Positions 17,777-27,130 of a stretch of 64,000 nucleotides of DNA are shown here, in pieces (the stretch's first letter is position 1; each line of letters opens with the position of its first letter). The position numbers were made by a program, and so were the translations under genes. Under the pieces are notes generated by a model. It saw only the letters and a program-made list of their open reading frames with translations, ran no database searches and had not been told where the DNA came from. Origin of the DNA: Fulvivirga maritima (GTDB lineage Bacteria > Bacteroidota > Bacteroidia > Cytophagales > Cyclobacteriaceae); the NCBI RefSeq assembly GCF_021389955.1, contig NZ_CP089980.1, positions 5,017,001 through 5,081,000 on the forward strand, in the 5' to 3' direction.

Positions 17777-18027
17777 TTGAATGACAGTCAAAGTTTATGG
17801 CTCTTTATATCTTTATTGCTGACGTTACAGCAAGGTGAAAACACTGCCGAGTCACACAGAGACCTACCATTTGTTTCAATCACACCAATAGAAGTGACAT
17901 AATCTACTCCCTAAAATCCAGGGTCATCTCGACGGCAGGAGAGATCTATTTATTGGTTTAAGTAAAGCTTTTCATGCGGCTGTTTGCTTGCTTAATCCAC
18001 TGTATGCATTACATAGCTTAGATACCT

Positions 18028-18330
18028 TACTTTTTTGCAATCGATCAAAAAAATAACAAAAAAAGCTACATTACTTCTGAGCTCAGGCGTAGCTGTAGTA
18101 GGCTTTGAAAGCCGTCATTCCTGAATCGTGGAGCATAGCGCAATGATATCAGGAATCTCACTGTTCGGTTAAGTTGTACCTGAGCGGTGAGCACTTCGTT
18201 TCGGCAGGGATGACGGTAATGATGATAGTGGTTATTGCGAACGAAGCGAAGTGTAGTGAAGCAATCCCGAGCTTTCTTCTACCGGCCAGGGCAGCCTGAC
18301 TTCTCTAGGTCTTAGAGATTACTTCGTCCT
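18028..18330. repeat. dispersed intergenic repeat, copy B
   Basis: The gap 17777-18394 holds no gene. It carries a short hairpin-like motif (ACTTTTTTGCAATCGAT then CAAAAAAAT), then CCGTCATTCCTGA (from 18112) with its inverted partner GGGATGACGG (18207-18216), then GTTATTGCGAACGAAGCGAA and GAGATTACTTCGTC. Confidence 0.75.
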
Positions 18331-18394
18331 ATTTTTAATTAGTCATTTTATGAAATACTATTCGTAGATTGGCTTATTAAAAATATAGTGATTA

Positions 18395-19372
18395 ATGAAA
18401 GAGCATAAACTATCTCTTATCATCATATTGAGTGTTTTATTTTGCTGTAATCAGGGGGAGAACACGGCATTAACTCATGATGTTATTGATATTAATTCAA
18501 AGGCAGACGGCTTGTCAATCTTTGCTGAAAATATTATTTCTACGCCTTTGTATGAGAGAGATATGGCAATTAACCCTGAAGGTAACGAGATGATCTATAC
18601 GCTCGGAGACTATAAGCAAACGGCAAGGGCATTGGTAATATTAGAGAAAACCGATAGCAAATGGAGGGAGCCTAAAATAATGAGCATTTCCGGGAAGTAT
18701 CAGGATATTGAACCATTTTATGCTAACAATGGGAATCGGCTGTTTTTTGCTTCCAACAGGCCTATATATAATGATTCTTCCAGAACGGATTATAATATTT
18801 GGTACAGTGACAAAATTGATAATCGCTGGACTGAGCCATTAGCGCTAGATTCGGTAATAAATACTGAAGGAGATGAATTTTTCCCTTCTTTAAGCGAAAA
18901 GGGAAACTTATTCTTTACTGCAACCAGGGGAGACGGAGTAGGTAAAGAGGATATTTTTATGTCAGAATTTAAGGCAGGTAAATTTACATCACCCATACCT
19001 TTGCCGATAGAAATAAATTCAGAAATGTATGAATTCAATGCCTATATAAGTCCTCAAGAGGATTTAATCATCTTCAGCTCATATGGGCGAAGTGATGATT
19101 TGGGAGGTGGAGACCTCTATTTTAGTATAAAAGATGCAGCAGGTAACTGGAGCCAATCAAAAAATATGGGTAAGTTAATTAATTCTAATAGATTGGATTT
19201 TTGCCCCTTCATAGATTGGGAAAATCGCAATTTTTATTTTACCAGTGAAAGAACTTATAATAGTAAAGAAACCATAAAAAGTGTAGACGGCTTAAAGCAA
19301 AAAGCCAATAGTCCTTTAAATGGTTTTGGTAATATTTATAGAATAGGACTAGATAAGTTAGAGATAGAATGA
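18395..19372 (+). CDS. PD40 beta-propeller lipoprotein
   Basis: 325 residues. The lipoprotein signal ends at VLFCC (Cys17/18). The mature part consists of repeated PD40 (TolB-like) blades, seen as NRLFFASNRP, GNLFFTATRGDG, DLIIFSSYGRSDDLGGGDLY and NFYFTSERT. In Bacteroidota such proteins often sit on the outer membrane and bind proteins, peptides or glycans, but no function can be assigned. Single gene, preceded by a repeat and followed by a hairpin shared with the convergent operon. Confidence 0.75.
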   Translation: MKEHKLSLIIILSVLFCCNQGENTALTHDVIDINSKADGLSIFAENIISTPLYERDMAINPEGNEMIYTLGDYKQTARALVILEKTDSKWREPKIMSISGKYQDIEPFYANNGNRLFFASNRPIYNDSSRTDYNIWYSDKIDNRWTEPLALDSVINTEGDEFFPSLSEKGNLFFTATRGDGVGKEDIFMSEFKAGKFTSPIPLPIEINSEMYEFNAYISPQEDLIIFSSYGRSDDLGGGDLYFSIKDAAGNWSQSKNMGKLINSNRLDFCPFIDWENRNFYFTSERTYNSKETIKSVDGLKQKANSPLNGFGNIYRIGLDKLEIE

Positions 19373-19459
19373 GGCCTAAAAATTCATTTAAATTAATGGC
19401 AATGAGCTTAAAATCTTTTCACCATTCCCTTAATAAAGTCATAGCATAAGATATTAAAA

Positions 19460-19492
19460 ATCATGCTGCTGCAATCACTACAGCAGCATGAT
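19460..19492 (-). terminator. terminator of the NTF2-like/MDR operon
   Basis: Arms ATCATGCTGCTG and CAGCAGCATGAT with a 9-base loop. On the minus strand the hairpin is followed by TTTTT, 13 bases past the stop of the NTF2-like gene. Confidence 0.75.
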
Positions 19493-19505
19493 TCAAATTT
19501 AATGC

Positions 19506-19946
19506 TTACTCTACTATTTCAATGGTATTTTTCCATTCAAAAGTACCTACTCGTTTACTTACTAACCATTGGTTTTCAGTGCGTACATAATCATCTTCAT
19601 AAGTAGCACCAATCGTGGTTTTTATGTTTTTGCCATTTTCTTCTCCTATCAAAGTAATTAAACAATAACACTTACCTGTTGCAAGATCTCCGTTGATGGA
19701 AACAATTTGTTGTCCGTTAAAATGATAAAGGGTTTCAACGTCCTTATTGAATTTTGCAAACGCTTTTGCCATCTCATTTCTACCTTCAATTCTTAATATG
19801 GTTTTACCTTCAGCTATTGTTTCGGAAAGTGCGTTTTCTGTAAAGAATTGAACCTGATTTTTAAAATCCTTTTTATCTCCGTAGATAGAAATATTATCTA
19901 TCAGTTCTCTTAGAGCAATTTTGTCTGATAATTCATTCAAATTCAT
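19506..19946 (-). CDS. SnoaL/NTF2-like family protein
   Basis: 146 residues with the cone-shaped NTF2 fold pattern: N-terminal helices (LSDKIALRELIDNISIYGDK), then FTENALSETI, LYHFNGQQIVSINGDLATGKCYC and EDDYVRTENQWLVSKR. These proteins are small-molecule isomerases or binding proteins; the ligand is unknown. It starts 3 bases after the reductase stop, so both form one operon, probably controlled by the divergent HxlR regulator. Confidence 0.78.
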   Translation of the reverse strand: MNLNELSDKIALRELIDNISIYGDKKDFKNQVQFFTENALSETIAEGKTILRIEGRNEMAKAFAKFNKDVETLYHFNGQQIVSINGDLATGKCYCLITLIGEENGKNIKTTIGATYEDDYVRTENQWLVSKRVGTFEWKNTIEIVE

Positions 19947-19949
19947 ATC

Positions 19950-20987
19950 TTAAACTGTAAGTGCTATTTTACCTTGAATATGACCTTTTTCAGCTCTTTC
20001 ATGTGCTTTTCTGGCATCCGCCAAAGTGTGGACACTGTCTATAACTACTTTTACAATACCGCTATCAAGTAATTCTGCGAGTTCAGCTAGTTGAGCTCCA
20101 TCTGACCTAACTTGTGTTGCAGATACATTAACTCCCATTTTAGTGGCTTCATCAGCACCGGAGAAACCTAGTGGGAAAACCGGGAATAATGAACCTCCTT
20201 TTTTCAAGGTTTTTAAGAAACGGCCTGTAGTGGCTCCTCCCACACAGTCTACTACTAAATCAAGATCTGAAAGAGCTTCGTCAGCAGCTATTTTGGTATA
20301 ATCGATGAATTCATCGGAACCAAGGTCTTTTAAAACCTTTTCTTGTTTGCCAGAAGCCACTGCTATAACATAAGCTCCCTTCCATTTGGCCAATTGTACT
20401 ACAAAGTGGCCAACACCTCCGCCAGCACCATTAACCATTACCTTTTTACCTGAAAGCTCTACCGGTATATGCTTGTTAGGTTGGAGTGGGTTAGGCTCAT
20501 CATGACCAACTTCAATCAAAAACTGCCAAGCGGTAAGTAGCGACAGAGGAGCCGCTGCTGCTTCAATAAAATCTATTTTTTTAGGCTTTAAGGCTATTTC
20601 ATCCACAGAAACACTTACATATTCTGCATATGCCTGACTCGGGCCATAACTAGGGAATTTAACCATTGAATACACTTCATCACCAACAGAAAAATTACTT
20701 ACGTCGTCTGCTACCTTCACTATTTCACCTGCGATATCGGTGCCCAATATAATAGGAAAAGGTACCTCAGGCTGCCATTCTGGAGGCAACATCTTATATC
20801 CATCACGTAAATACCAGTCAGGTGGGTTGAGTCCTATGGCTTTTACTTTTACAAGAACTTCTCCATTCGCAATGCTAGGAGTGGGGGCATCTTCATAATT
20901 GAGTACTTCCGGTCCACCATATTCATGCTGTCTTACGGCTTTCATTGTAGCGGGTATATTGCTTATTTGATTAATACTTGAATCCAT
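19950..20987 (-). CDS. NADP-dependent quinone-type oxidoreductase (zinc-less MDR)
   Basis: 345 residues from the ATG at 20987, just before conserved MKAVRQHEYGGPEVL. A longer reading from 21041 would lie on top of the regulator palindrome, so I reject it. Substrate-binding GroES fold first, then the cofactor fold with NGAGGGVGHFVVQLAKWKG. No structural-zinc cysteines, as in quinone/enone reductases (zeta-crystallin-like). Likely reduces quinones or reactive enals with NADPH in the cytosol. First gene of an operon with the NTF2-like gene, divergent from HxlR. Confidence 0.87.
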   Translation of the reverse strand: MDSSINQISNIPATMKAVRQHEYGGPEVLNYEDAPTPSIANGEVLVKVKAIGLNPPDWYLRDGYKMLPPEWQPEVPFPIILGTDIAGEIVKVADDVSNFSVGDEVYSMVKFPSYGPSQAYAEYVSVSVDEIALKPKKIDFIEAAAAPLSLLTAWQFLIEVGHDEPNPLQPNKHIPVELSGKKVMVNGAGGGVGHFVVQLAKWKGAYVIAVASGKQEKVLKDLGSDEFIDYTKIAADEALSDLDLVVDCVGGATTGRFLKTLKKGGSLFPVFPLGFSGADEATKMGVNVSATQVRSDGAQLAELAELLDSGIVKVVIDSVHTLADARKAHERAEKGHIQGKIALTV

Positions 20988-21040
20988 AATTTTATTATTT
21001 AAATGAGTTACAAAGCTGAGGGAATAGTATACTTTTGTCA

Positions 21041-21069
21041 AGTATGTACTTTTTTGTATCTTACATACT
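21041..21069. promoter_or_regulatory. inverted repeat, likely HxlR operator
   Basis: AGTATGTA (21041-21048) and TACATACT (21062-21069), separated by 13 bases, between the divergent reductase and HxlR genes. A third related half-site, AAAGTATT, lies just downstream. HxlR-type regulators bind such repeats in divergent promoters; binding here is inferred. Confidence 0.6.
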
Positions 21070-21101
21070 AAAAAGAAAGTATTATTGATAATCAGTATGT
21101 T

Positions 21102-21461
21102 ATGAGTAAAAGTAAAATAAAAGAATGTCCGGAGGCTCCCACTTGCTCAGTTGATTATGCCTTTAGACGTATAGGAGGAAAGTACAAAGGAAGAATTCTT
21201 TGGTATTTACATGAGCAAGGTGTTTTGCGCTATGGAGAATTAGGAAGGCATATGCCAGATATTACCACCAAGATGCTTACCCAAACACTAAGAGAGCTAG
21301 AAGCAGATAAGCTGATTAAGCGTAAAGTGTATCATCAAGTACCTCCTAAAGTAGAATATTCGCTTGACGACATAGGTAATGAGCTAATACCATTTATTCA
21401 GTATTTAAAAGAATGGGGAGATAAGCAGATTGCTAATGAGCAGGCTATTGAGAGTAAGTGA
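21102..21461 (+). CDS. HxlR family transcriptional regulator
   Basis: 119 residues. Winged helix-turn-helix with the family N-terminus CPEAPTCSVDYAFRRIGGKYK, recognition region LRYGELGRHMPDITTKMLTQTLRELE and the wing KRKVYHQVPPKVEYSLDDIG. The two N-terminal cysteines may sense electrophiles or oxidants, as in HypR or YodB. The divergent reductase operon and the palindrome between them suggest local control of a detoxifying enzyme. Confidence 0.9.
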   Translation: MSKSKIKECPEAPTCSVDYAFRRIGGKYKGRILWYLHEQGVLRYGELGRHMPDITTKMLTQTLRELEADKLIKRKVYHQVPPKVEYSLDDIGNELIPFIQYLKEWGDKQIANEQAIESK

Positions 21462-21733
21462 GTTAGAATTTCATAATGATTGTTTAGAGGTTGAGAATTA
21501 ACATGTAACATACATTTCTTTCATAAAGCTACCTTTAATTATAAAATATTCTTTCTTATAGTTACCTGTAGAGAAAAGTAGTGTGTTTTTTGTTTTTAAT
21601 CAACAAAGCGAAGTGCTCAGCTGATTGTTTGATTCTCTTATTGATTGGTTTGAAAATTATACAAACCTAATTTGATCAAATCCGATTAATAGAAGTAGAG
21701 AAAAGTAATAACAGAAATTTAAAATTCAATAAA

Positions 21734-22483
21734 ATGAGCAGTAACACACAAGGAAAAGTAATAGTAATTACAGGAGCGAGTAGTGGATTGGGAGAAGCTA
21801 CGGCTCGTCATATGGCTAAGCAAGGTGCTATTTTAGTGTTAGGAGCACGAAGGTTAGATAGAATAGAATCAATCGTGGCTGACATAAAAAAAGATGGTGG
21901 TGAGGCCTTAGCAATACAAACTGATGTAACCAAAAGGGATCAGGTTCAAAATCTTATTGAAAGTGCCCATGCTGAATTTGGAAGGGTAGACGTGGTGTTA
22001 AATAATGCAGGAGTAATGCCTCTTTCTCCTGTCGAAAATTTAAAAGTAGAAGAGTGGGAGCAAATGATAGATGTAAACATAAAAGGCGTGCTTTATGGAA
22101 TAGCAGCAGCGTTACCTTTTATGAAAGAACAAAAATCAGGTCAATTTATTAATGTTTCTTCAGTAGCAGGTCATAAGGTATTCCCTGGTTCTGCAATTTA
22201 TTCTGCCACTAAATCAGCCGTAAGAGTGATCTCAGAAGGGTTGAGGCAAGAGGTGAAAGGTTATAATATACGCACAACCATCATATCTCCTGGAGCTGTA
22301 AAAACAGAATTGCTGGAGCATATCAGTGTAAAAGAAGTACAAAAGGCTAATCAGGATTTTGTGGGCCAGATAGGCTTAACTCCTGATGCATTTACCAGGT
22401 TGATAGCTTTTGCCGTTAATGAACCTGAAGATGTAGATATTAATGAGATATTATTTAGAGACTGTCAATTCATCTCTGTCTAA
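21734..22483 (+). CDS. SDR family oxidoreductase, C-terminus replaced by IS256 sequence
   Basis: 249 residues. Cofactor motif TGASSGLG at 13-20, NNAG near 90, catalytic Ser143, Tyr156 and Lys160. Up to INEILF the protein is normal; the last residues RDCQFISV come from the left end of the inserted IS256. Joining across the target duplication gives the natural end FRPTAQEL and a TAA at 23853-23855. The active site is intact, so the altered tail may be tolerated, although the C-terminus of SDRs often contributes to the tetramer interface. Confidence 0.88.
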   Translation: MSSNTQGKVIVITGASSGLGEATARHMAKQGAILVLGARRLDRIESIVADIKKDGGEALAIQTDVTKRDQVQNLIESAHAEFGRVDVVLNNAGVMPLSPVENLKVEEWEQMIDVNIKGVLYGIAAALPFMKEQKSGQFINVSSVAGHKVFPGSAIYSATKSAVRVISEGLRQEVKGYNIRTTIISPGAVKTELLEHISVKEVQKANQDFVGQIGLTPDAFTRLIAFAVNEPEDVDINEILFRDCQFISV

Positions 22484-22522
22484 ACTTTGGATATAAAGAA
22501 ATAATGTTTAGACTAAAGAGCA

Positions 22523-23710
22523 ATGAACAAACAAGAGAAAGAAGAATTAAAGGAAAAAGCACTTAAACAATTTTTAAAAGGAGAATCTCTATTTGGTAAG
22601 GATGGGGCTTTCAGCCCCATGTTGAAGGAGTTCTTAGAAGAAGCTCTGGAAGCAGAAATGGAGGATCACCTATCCAGTGAAGAAAAAGGACGCTCTCATG
22701 GCAATAAGCGCAATGGCAAAGGCCAGAAAACAGTTAAGAGTAGTTTAGGAGACGTTGAGATAAATACTCCTCAAGATCGTCATAGCAGCTTTGAGCCAAG
22801 AATAGTAGAGAAACGCCAGCGTATACTGGCAGACAATCTTGAGAAGCAAATAATAGCCATGTATGGGCTAGGTAATAGTTTGAGAGATATTCAAGAGCAC
22901 ATCAAGGAGATGTATGACACAAATATATCAACAGAGGTGTTAAGTGATATCACAGACCGAGTGATCCCTAAAGTAAAGGAGTGGCAAAATAGGCCATTAG
23001 AATCGGTCTATTGTATTGTTTGGCTAGATGCCATGCATTTCAAGGTGCGAGATGAAGGTAAGGTGAAGCATAAAGCCCTTTATAATATCTTAGGGATCAA
23101 TAAGCAGGGCAACAAGGAGATATTGGGCATGTACCTATCAGAAAGCGAAGGAGCTAATTTTTGGCTTCAGATACTTACTGAGCTACAAAATAGAGGCTTG
23201 AAAGATATTTTGATAGCCTGCACTGATAACTTGAAAGGTTTTAGTGAAGCGATACACTCCATCTACCCACAAACAGATGTTCAACTTTGTGTAGTTCATC
23301 AGATTCGAAATAGCTTGAAATATGTAGCCAGTAAAGAACAGAAAGTGTTTATACAAGATCTTAAATTAGTTTATCAAGCAGACACAAAAGATCAGGCAGA
23401 GACTGCTTTATTAGAACTGGAAGAAAAATGGGGAAAGAAATATCCTGTGGTGATACGATCTTGGAATGATAACTGGGAACTACTTAGCACTTATTTCGAT
23501 TACAGTAAACCCATAAGAAAGTTAATATACACTACAAATCCAGTGGAGGGCTTTCATAGACAAGTAAGAAAAGTTACCAAGAGTAAGGGAGCATTTACCA
23601 GTGATATGGCCTTGATGAAATTAGTTTACTTAGTTTGCAGACGTATTGAGAAAAAAATGGACTTCACCTTTGCGGAATTGGGGTTTGACGGTGCAGCAAT
23701 TAGCCATTAG
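22523..23710 (+). CDS. IS256-family transposase
   Basis: 395 residues, full length. The N-terminal part is typical (FSPMLKEFLEEALEAEMEDHL, GNKRNGKGQKT). DDE residues sit in IVWLDAMHFKV, ACTDNLKGFSEAI and TTNPVEGFHRQVRK. No frameshift, so this element looks active. A perfect 32-base palindrome with GC-rich core follows the stop. Confidence 0.93.
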   Translation: MNKQEKEELKEKALKQFLKGESLFGKDGAFSPMLKEFLEEALEAEMEDHLSSEEKGRSHGNKRNGKGQKTVKSSLGDVEINTPQDRHSSFEPRIVEKRQRILADNLEKQIIAMYGLGNSLRDIQEHIKEMYDTNISTEVLSDITDRVIPKVKEWQNRPLESVYCIVWLDAMHFKVRDEGKVKHKALYNILGINKQGNKEILGMYLSESEGANFWLQILTELQNRGLKDILIACTDNLKGFSEAIHSIYPQTDVQLCVVHQIRNSLKYVASKEQKVFIQDLKLVYQADTKDQAETALLELEEKWGKKYPVVIRSWNDNWELLSTYFDYSKPIRKLIYTTNPVEGFHRQVRKVTKSKGAFTSDMALMKLVYLVCRRIEKKMDFTFAELGFDGAAISH

Positions 23711-23766
23711 ATTTGAGGGAAGATTGGAACTGGAACTAAAAACCAGTCAAACCAAAAAATAAAAAA

Positions 23767-23798
23767 TTCCCTCCCAGGGGCTAGCCCCTGGGAGGGAA
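23767..23798. terminator. perfect 32-base palindrome after the IS256 transposase
   Basis: TTCCCTCCCAGGGGCT is followed directly by its reverse complement. A strong hairpin inside the IS, about 57 bases after the transposase stop; it probably ends transcription or blocks read-through, though the T run is short. Confidence 0.6.
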
Positions 23799-23832
23799 GC
23801 AGACAGAGATGAGCTAACACTCCCATTATTTA

Positions 23833-23855
23833 GGCCAACTGCACAAGAACTTTAA
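23833..23855 (+). pseudogene. severed 3' end of the SDR gene
   Basis: After the right-hand ATTATTTA duplication the bases encode PTAQEL and TAA in the frame of the SDR gene, matching the usual end of this SDR family. Confidence 0.85.
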
Positions 23856-23943
23856 GTTAAAAAGATCTTCAGTGGATAAAGAAACACTATTTCTATTGAG
23901 AAAATTATAACTTATTGAAAAACAATATCATATGATTTTAATT

Positions 23944-23973
23944 AGAAGGGTGAGTAATCACCCTTCTTTTTTG
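23944..23973 (+). terminator. rho-independent terminator
   Basis: AGAAGGGTGA, loop GTAA, TCACCCTTCT, then a T run. It lies about 90 bases after the original SDR stop and was presumably its terminator. Confidence 0.85.
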
Positions 23974-24146
23974 CTCAATTTTAAATTATTAATTTCATTC
24001 TCCTTTAATACAGAGCTAGTTCATATAATCTTGCCATTGAATCAGTACATATTTGGTGATACATTTCTTAATTCGTTTAAGGAAAGCTTTTCAAACATCT
24101 GCTGGCTTGGTTAATCCACAGTCTACATTCCATATCTTGTGTTCTT

Positions 24147-24450
24147 TACTTTTTTGCAATCGATCAAAAAAGTAACAAAAAACTCTTTCTTGCTGCGAGG
24201 TCTTCCGCTCACTGAAGCATTTCATAGTTATGAACTGCCACTAAGGACTTGAGAAAAGCCTATTTTTCAAACCTCCTTTACCTCACGACGGTACAGCAAG
24301 ATAACGTACTGACCAAAATAAACTGGTCATTGCGAATGTAGCGAAGCGTAATGAAGCAATCTCGAAGTTGCTTATGCTGCCCAATGCAGACTGCTTTCCA
24401 TAGTTTCGAGATTACTTCATCATATCTTCCTCGTAATTACCAGATAGGGA
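24147..24450. repeat. dispersed intergenic repeat, copy C
   Basis: The gap 23974-24519 has no convincing gene. A perfect small hairpin ACTTTTTTG / CAAAAAAGT (24148-24156, 24165-24173) is followed by CACGACGGTACAGCAAGATAACG, CATTGCGAATGTAGCGAAGCG and GAGATTACTTCATC, shared with copies A, B and D. Confidence 0.75.
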
Positions 24451-24518
24451 AGACCAGCGTTTCTTCCCAGTCAGCATGTCAAAAGGTAGACGGTAAATAT
24501 TTCTTTTGAAACAGGCTT

Positions 24519-25105
24519 ATCAAAGACCCGGTACTAGCACCAAAGCAATTCCCTTTAAAGGCCCAGGAAAAAAGAAAAGTTGCCTGAAGTATTATCTCAA
24601 AATGAAGTAAAACGAATGATAGCAACAATGAGCAACCTGAAGCACAAGTGCATCATTAGTTTACTTTACTCAGCTGGGCTGAGAAGGAGTGAACTCTTAA
24701 ACTTAAAAATATCGGATATTGACAGTGAACGGATGCAGATAAGAATAGAAAACGCAAAAGGCGGAAAAGACCGTTATACTCTTCTAGGAAAGAATGTCTT
24801 AGAAGATCTGACAGTATTATAAGAAATGGAGGCCCAAGCAATACTTAATTGAAGGGCAGAATGGCGGACCATACAGTAGAAAAAGTGTGGTCAATGTGGT
24901 GAAAGAGGCGGCCAGGAGAGCGAAAATACAGAAAAATGTAGTTCCTCATATGTTACGGCATAGCTTTGCCACACATTTATTAGAAGATGGCGTAAACTTA
25001 AGGCAAATACAGTTGCTTCTTGGGCACAACTCAACCAAGACCACAGAGGTATACACACATATAGCTAACACCTCTATGAAATTAATCAGAAATCCTTTAG
25101 ATTGA
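24519..25105 (+). pseudogene. decayed tyrosine recombinase (catalytic domain)
   Basis: Only the catalytic half remains. Two reading frames cover it: 24580-24822 (LPEVLSQNEVKRMIATMS, then the first catalytic Arg in AGLRRSELLNL and Lys in AKGGKDRY) and 24887-25105 (MLRHSFATHLLEDG with His-x-x-Arg, LLGHNSTKTTEVYTH with His and Tyr, end IRNPLD). They are joined by a frame reading YYKKWRPKQYLIEGQNGGPYS, shifted by one base near 24809-24820; another shift near 24570 separates the start. All catalytic residues survive, but the DNA-arm domain and the frame are lost. Bacteroidota XerC/D- or IntI-like; which one cannot be decided. A relic of the event that brought in the accessory zone downstream. Confidence 0.8.
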
Positions 25106-25175
25106 ACCCATAATAAAAATAAGGGAATGTGTTTCCCTTACACGGATGTTATAGCCAATAAAAGAAAAGACACAA

Positions 25176-27116
25176 ATGATAATAGGGCTCTCAATAAAAT
25201 ATTTTAAGACATATTCAGCTACCAATTACATCCCTTTATCAAATGGTCAAAACTTTAATGGTATTGTTGGTAACAATGGAATCGGTAAGAGTTCGGTTTT
25301 GGAAGCTTTAGATTGCTTATTTAACAATGGTGATTTCAATTTTAATACTACAGTAAGAAAAAGTGGTGAAGACACAACCACCCCTCATATTGTTCCCTTC
25401 TTTTTGATCAAAAAAGATTCAAGAATTATCAAAGAAGATAATTTGAAAGTGGCAGAAAAATATAGTGATTTCATATGGTCTATTAAAGAAGAAGATATTC
25501 TTTCTCAAAATCGCGAGCATCTTTCTTTGCTTTTCAGACAATTTGAAATTTTAAAGAGAGATTCTCTAAAGGACGACTATTTAATCCTTCCGATTGGGAT
25601 TAATCACAAAAAGGAAATTGATTTAACTTTTTTCAATGTAAAGTCTTTGGCGGATATTTTAGGGGAAAATATCGGAGCAAACAAAAAAATCGAGCAAACA
25701 CGATTAGATGAGCTTTTCAAAGGGATCTTGGAAGACCTGTTAACTTTTTATGAATATATATATATCCCAAACGACATTGACCCATCTACTTTTACGAATC
25801 TTGAAAATAAACATATACAAGCCTTAATGGGGAAAACGCTCATTGAAGTGATATCTAAATGTGTGCCCCGAACTGAAATTGCAAAAATCAACAGGAATTT
25901 AAATGACTTTTTAAAAGAGCTAGACACGGTCTTGTTAGAATACTCATTTAAAACCCCGACTGATAGGCAATTAATGATTCGTAAAGCAAATGTTTACAAT
26001 CTGATTATTGAAGATTTTTTCCGAACCCGAAAATTGCATAAAAAATCGGGTACACATTGGTTGGATGTTAGTTTGTTAAGTTCTGGTGAAAAACAAAAGG
26101 CAATTATTGACCTGACACAACACTTTTTGAATAAATATCGTGAGAATTCAAGCAATATAATCTTGGCAATAGACGAACCTGAATCTTCGCTTCATATGTC
26201 AGCTTGCTATGAGCAATTCAATTCCCTATTTAAAATAAGTGAAATGTGCTCACAATTATTATTTAGCACACATTGGTATGGCTTCATTCCTACTATTGCA
26301 AATGGGAATGTTACTGTTATCACCAAAGACCATAAAAATAAACACCAATTTGACTTAATATCAGTTTCAAATTATCGCGAAGAAATTAAGCAAGACATAG
26401 ATAGTTCTAGAGGTTCATTACCTTATGATGTTAGATTAAAAAGTCTAAATGACTTTATTCAATCTATTATTACGAGCATACTTAGTAATGAACCATTTAA
26501 TTGGTTATTGTGCGAAGGCTCATCAGAAAAAAAATACTTTGAACATTATTTTAAAGAAGAATTAGAAAGTAAAAAATTACGGATTATCCCAGTTGGTGGT
26601 GCAACTCAGATAAAAAGAATTTATCAAAACTTATTAGTCACATACGAAGATTTTAAAAAAGATGTGAAAGGAAATGTTATTCTATTAATGGATACTGACG
26701 CCAGTTTAGTTGAATTTGAAACAAAAAACAATGAGAATAAGCATCTGAAATGTTTCAGAATTGTAAATGACGATTCAAAGAATGAAACCGTTTTGATAGA
26801 TGTTCATAAAACTCCGAAAACTCCAAAAACTGAAATTGAAGATGTATTATGTGGGAAAACATTTTTTGAAGCTTTAAAAATGTTTTCAGGTGATGCAGAA
26901 ATAGATGAATTCATTGAATCCATTAACGCAGATAATGTAACAACGGAATCAGTTTATTATTCTTTGGATTTATCTCCAAAAAAACAACAGGCATTATCCA
27001 AGATATTCAAGAAAGGAAATTTCAAGTTTGAATTCTCGGAAAAGTATATAGAATGTATATCTGATGAACACCTTGTTCCTAAATGGATATTACAACTAAA
27101 AGAATTGATGAATTAA
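25176..27116 (+). CDS. OLD-family ATP-dependent endonuclease (AAA ATPase-TOPRIM)
   Basis: 646 residues. The N-terminal half is an SMC/ABC-like ATPase: Walker A GNNGIGKSS at about 32-40, the signature LLSSGEKQKAIIDL near 300, Walker B ILAIDEPESSLH near 325 and the STHW switch histidine. The C-terminal half holds a TOPRIM nuclease domain with LLCEGSSEKKYF near 445 and LLMDTDAS near 505. OLD nucleases cut DNA; P2 OLD excludes phage lambda, and Gabija GajA is of the same type. No UvrD-like GajB partner or reverse transcriptase partner of retron type is adjacent, so I read a stand-alone OLD enzyme. It sits directly between a dead recombinase and a group II intron, which fits an acquired defence gene. 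Confidence 0.85.
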   Translation: MIIGLSIKYFKTYSATNYIPLSNGQNFNGIVGNNGIGKSSVLEALDCLFNNGDFNFNTTVRKSGEDTTTPHIVPFFLIKKDSRIIKEDNLKVAEKYSDFIWSIKEEDILSQNREHLSLLFRQFEILKRDSLKDDYLILPIGINHKKEIDLTFFNVKSLADILGENIGANKKIEQTRLDELFKGILEDLLTFYEYIYIPNDIDPSTFTNLENKHIQALMGKTLIEVISKCVPRTEIAKINRNLNDFLKELDTVLLEYSFKTPTDRQLMIRKANVYNLIIEDFFRTRKLHKKSGTHWLDVSLLSSGEKQKAIIDLTQHFLNKYRENSSNIILAIDEPESSLHMSACYEQFNSLFKISEMCSQLLFSTHWYGFIPTIANGNVTVITKDHKNKHQFDLISVSNYREEIKQDIDSSRGSLPYDVRLKSLNDFIQSIITSILSNEPFNWLLCEGSSEKKYFEHYFKEELESKKLRIIPVGGATQIKRIYQNLLVTYEDFKKDVKGNVILLMDTDASLVEFETKNNENKHLKCFRIVNDDSKNETVLIDVHKTPKTPKTEIEDVLCGKTFFEALKMFSGDAEIDEFIESINADNVTTESVYYSLDLSPKKQQALSKIFKKGNFKFEFSEKYIECISDEHLVPKWILQLKELMN

Positions 27117-27130
27117 AAGGCTATAATCGA

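Larger units (their letters stand above)
22458..23824 (+). mobile_element. IS256-family element inserted in the SDR gene
   Basis: 1,367 bp. Imperfect inverted ends share TCATCTCTGTCT (left GAGACTGT..., right complement GGGAGTGT...). The 8-bp target duplication ATTATTTA is at 22450-22457 and 23825-23832. Removing the element and one duplication restores the SDR frame exactly. Confidence 0.95.

Noticed and set aside
23932-24114. 60-residue ORF after the SDR terminator
   Set aside because: Its first codons lie in the terminator hairpin and the text is not protein-like.
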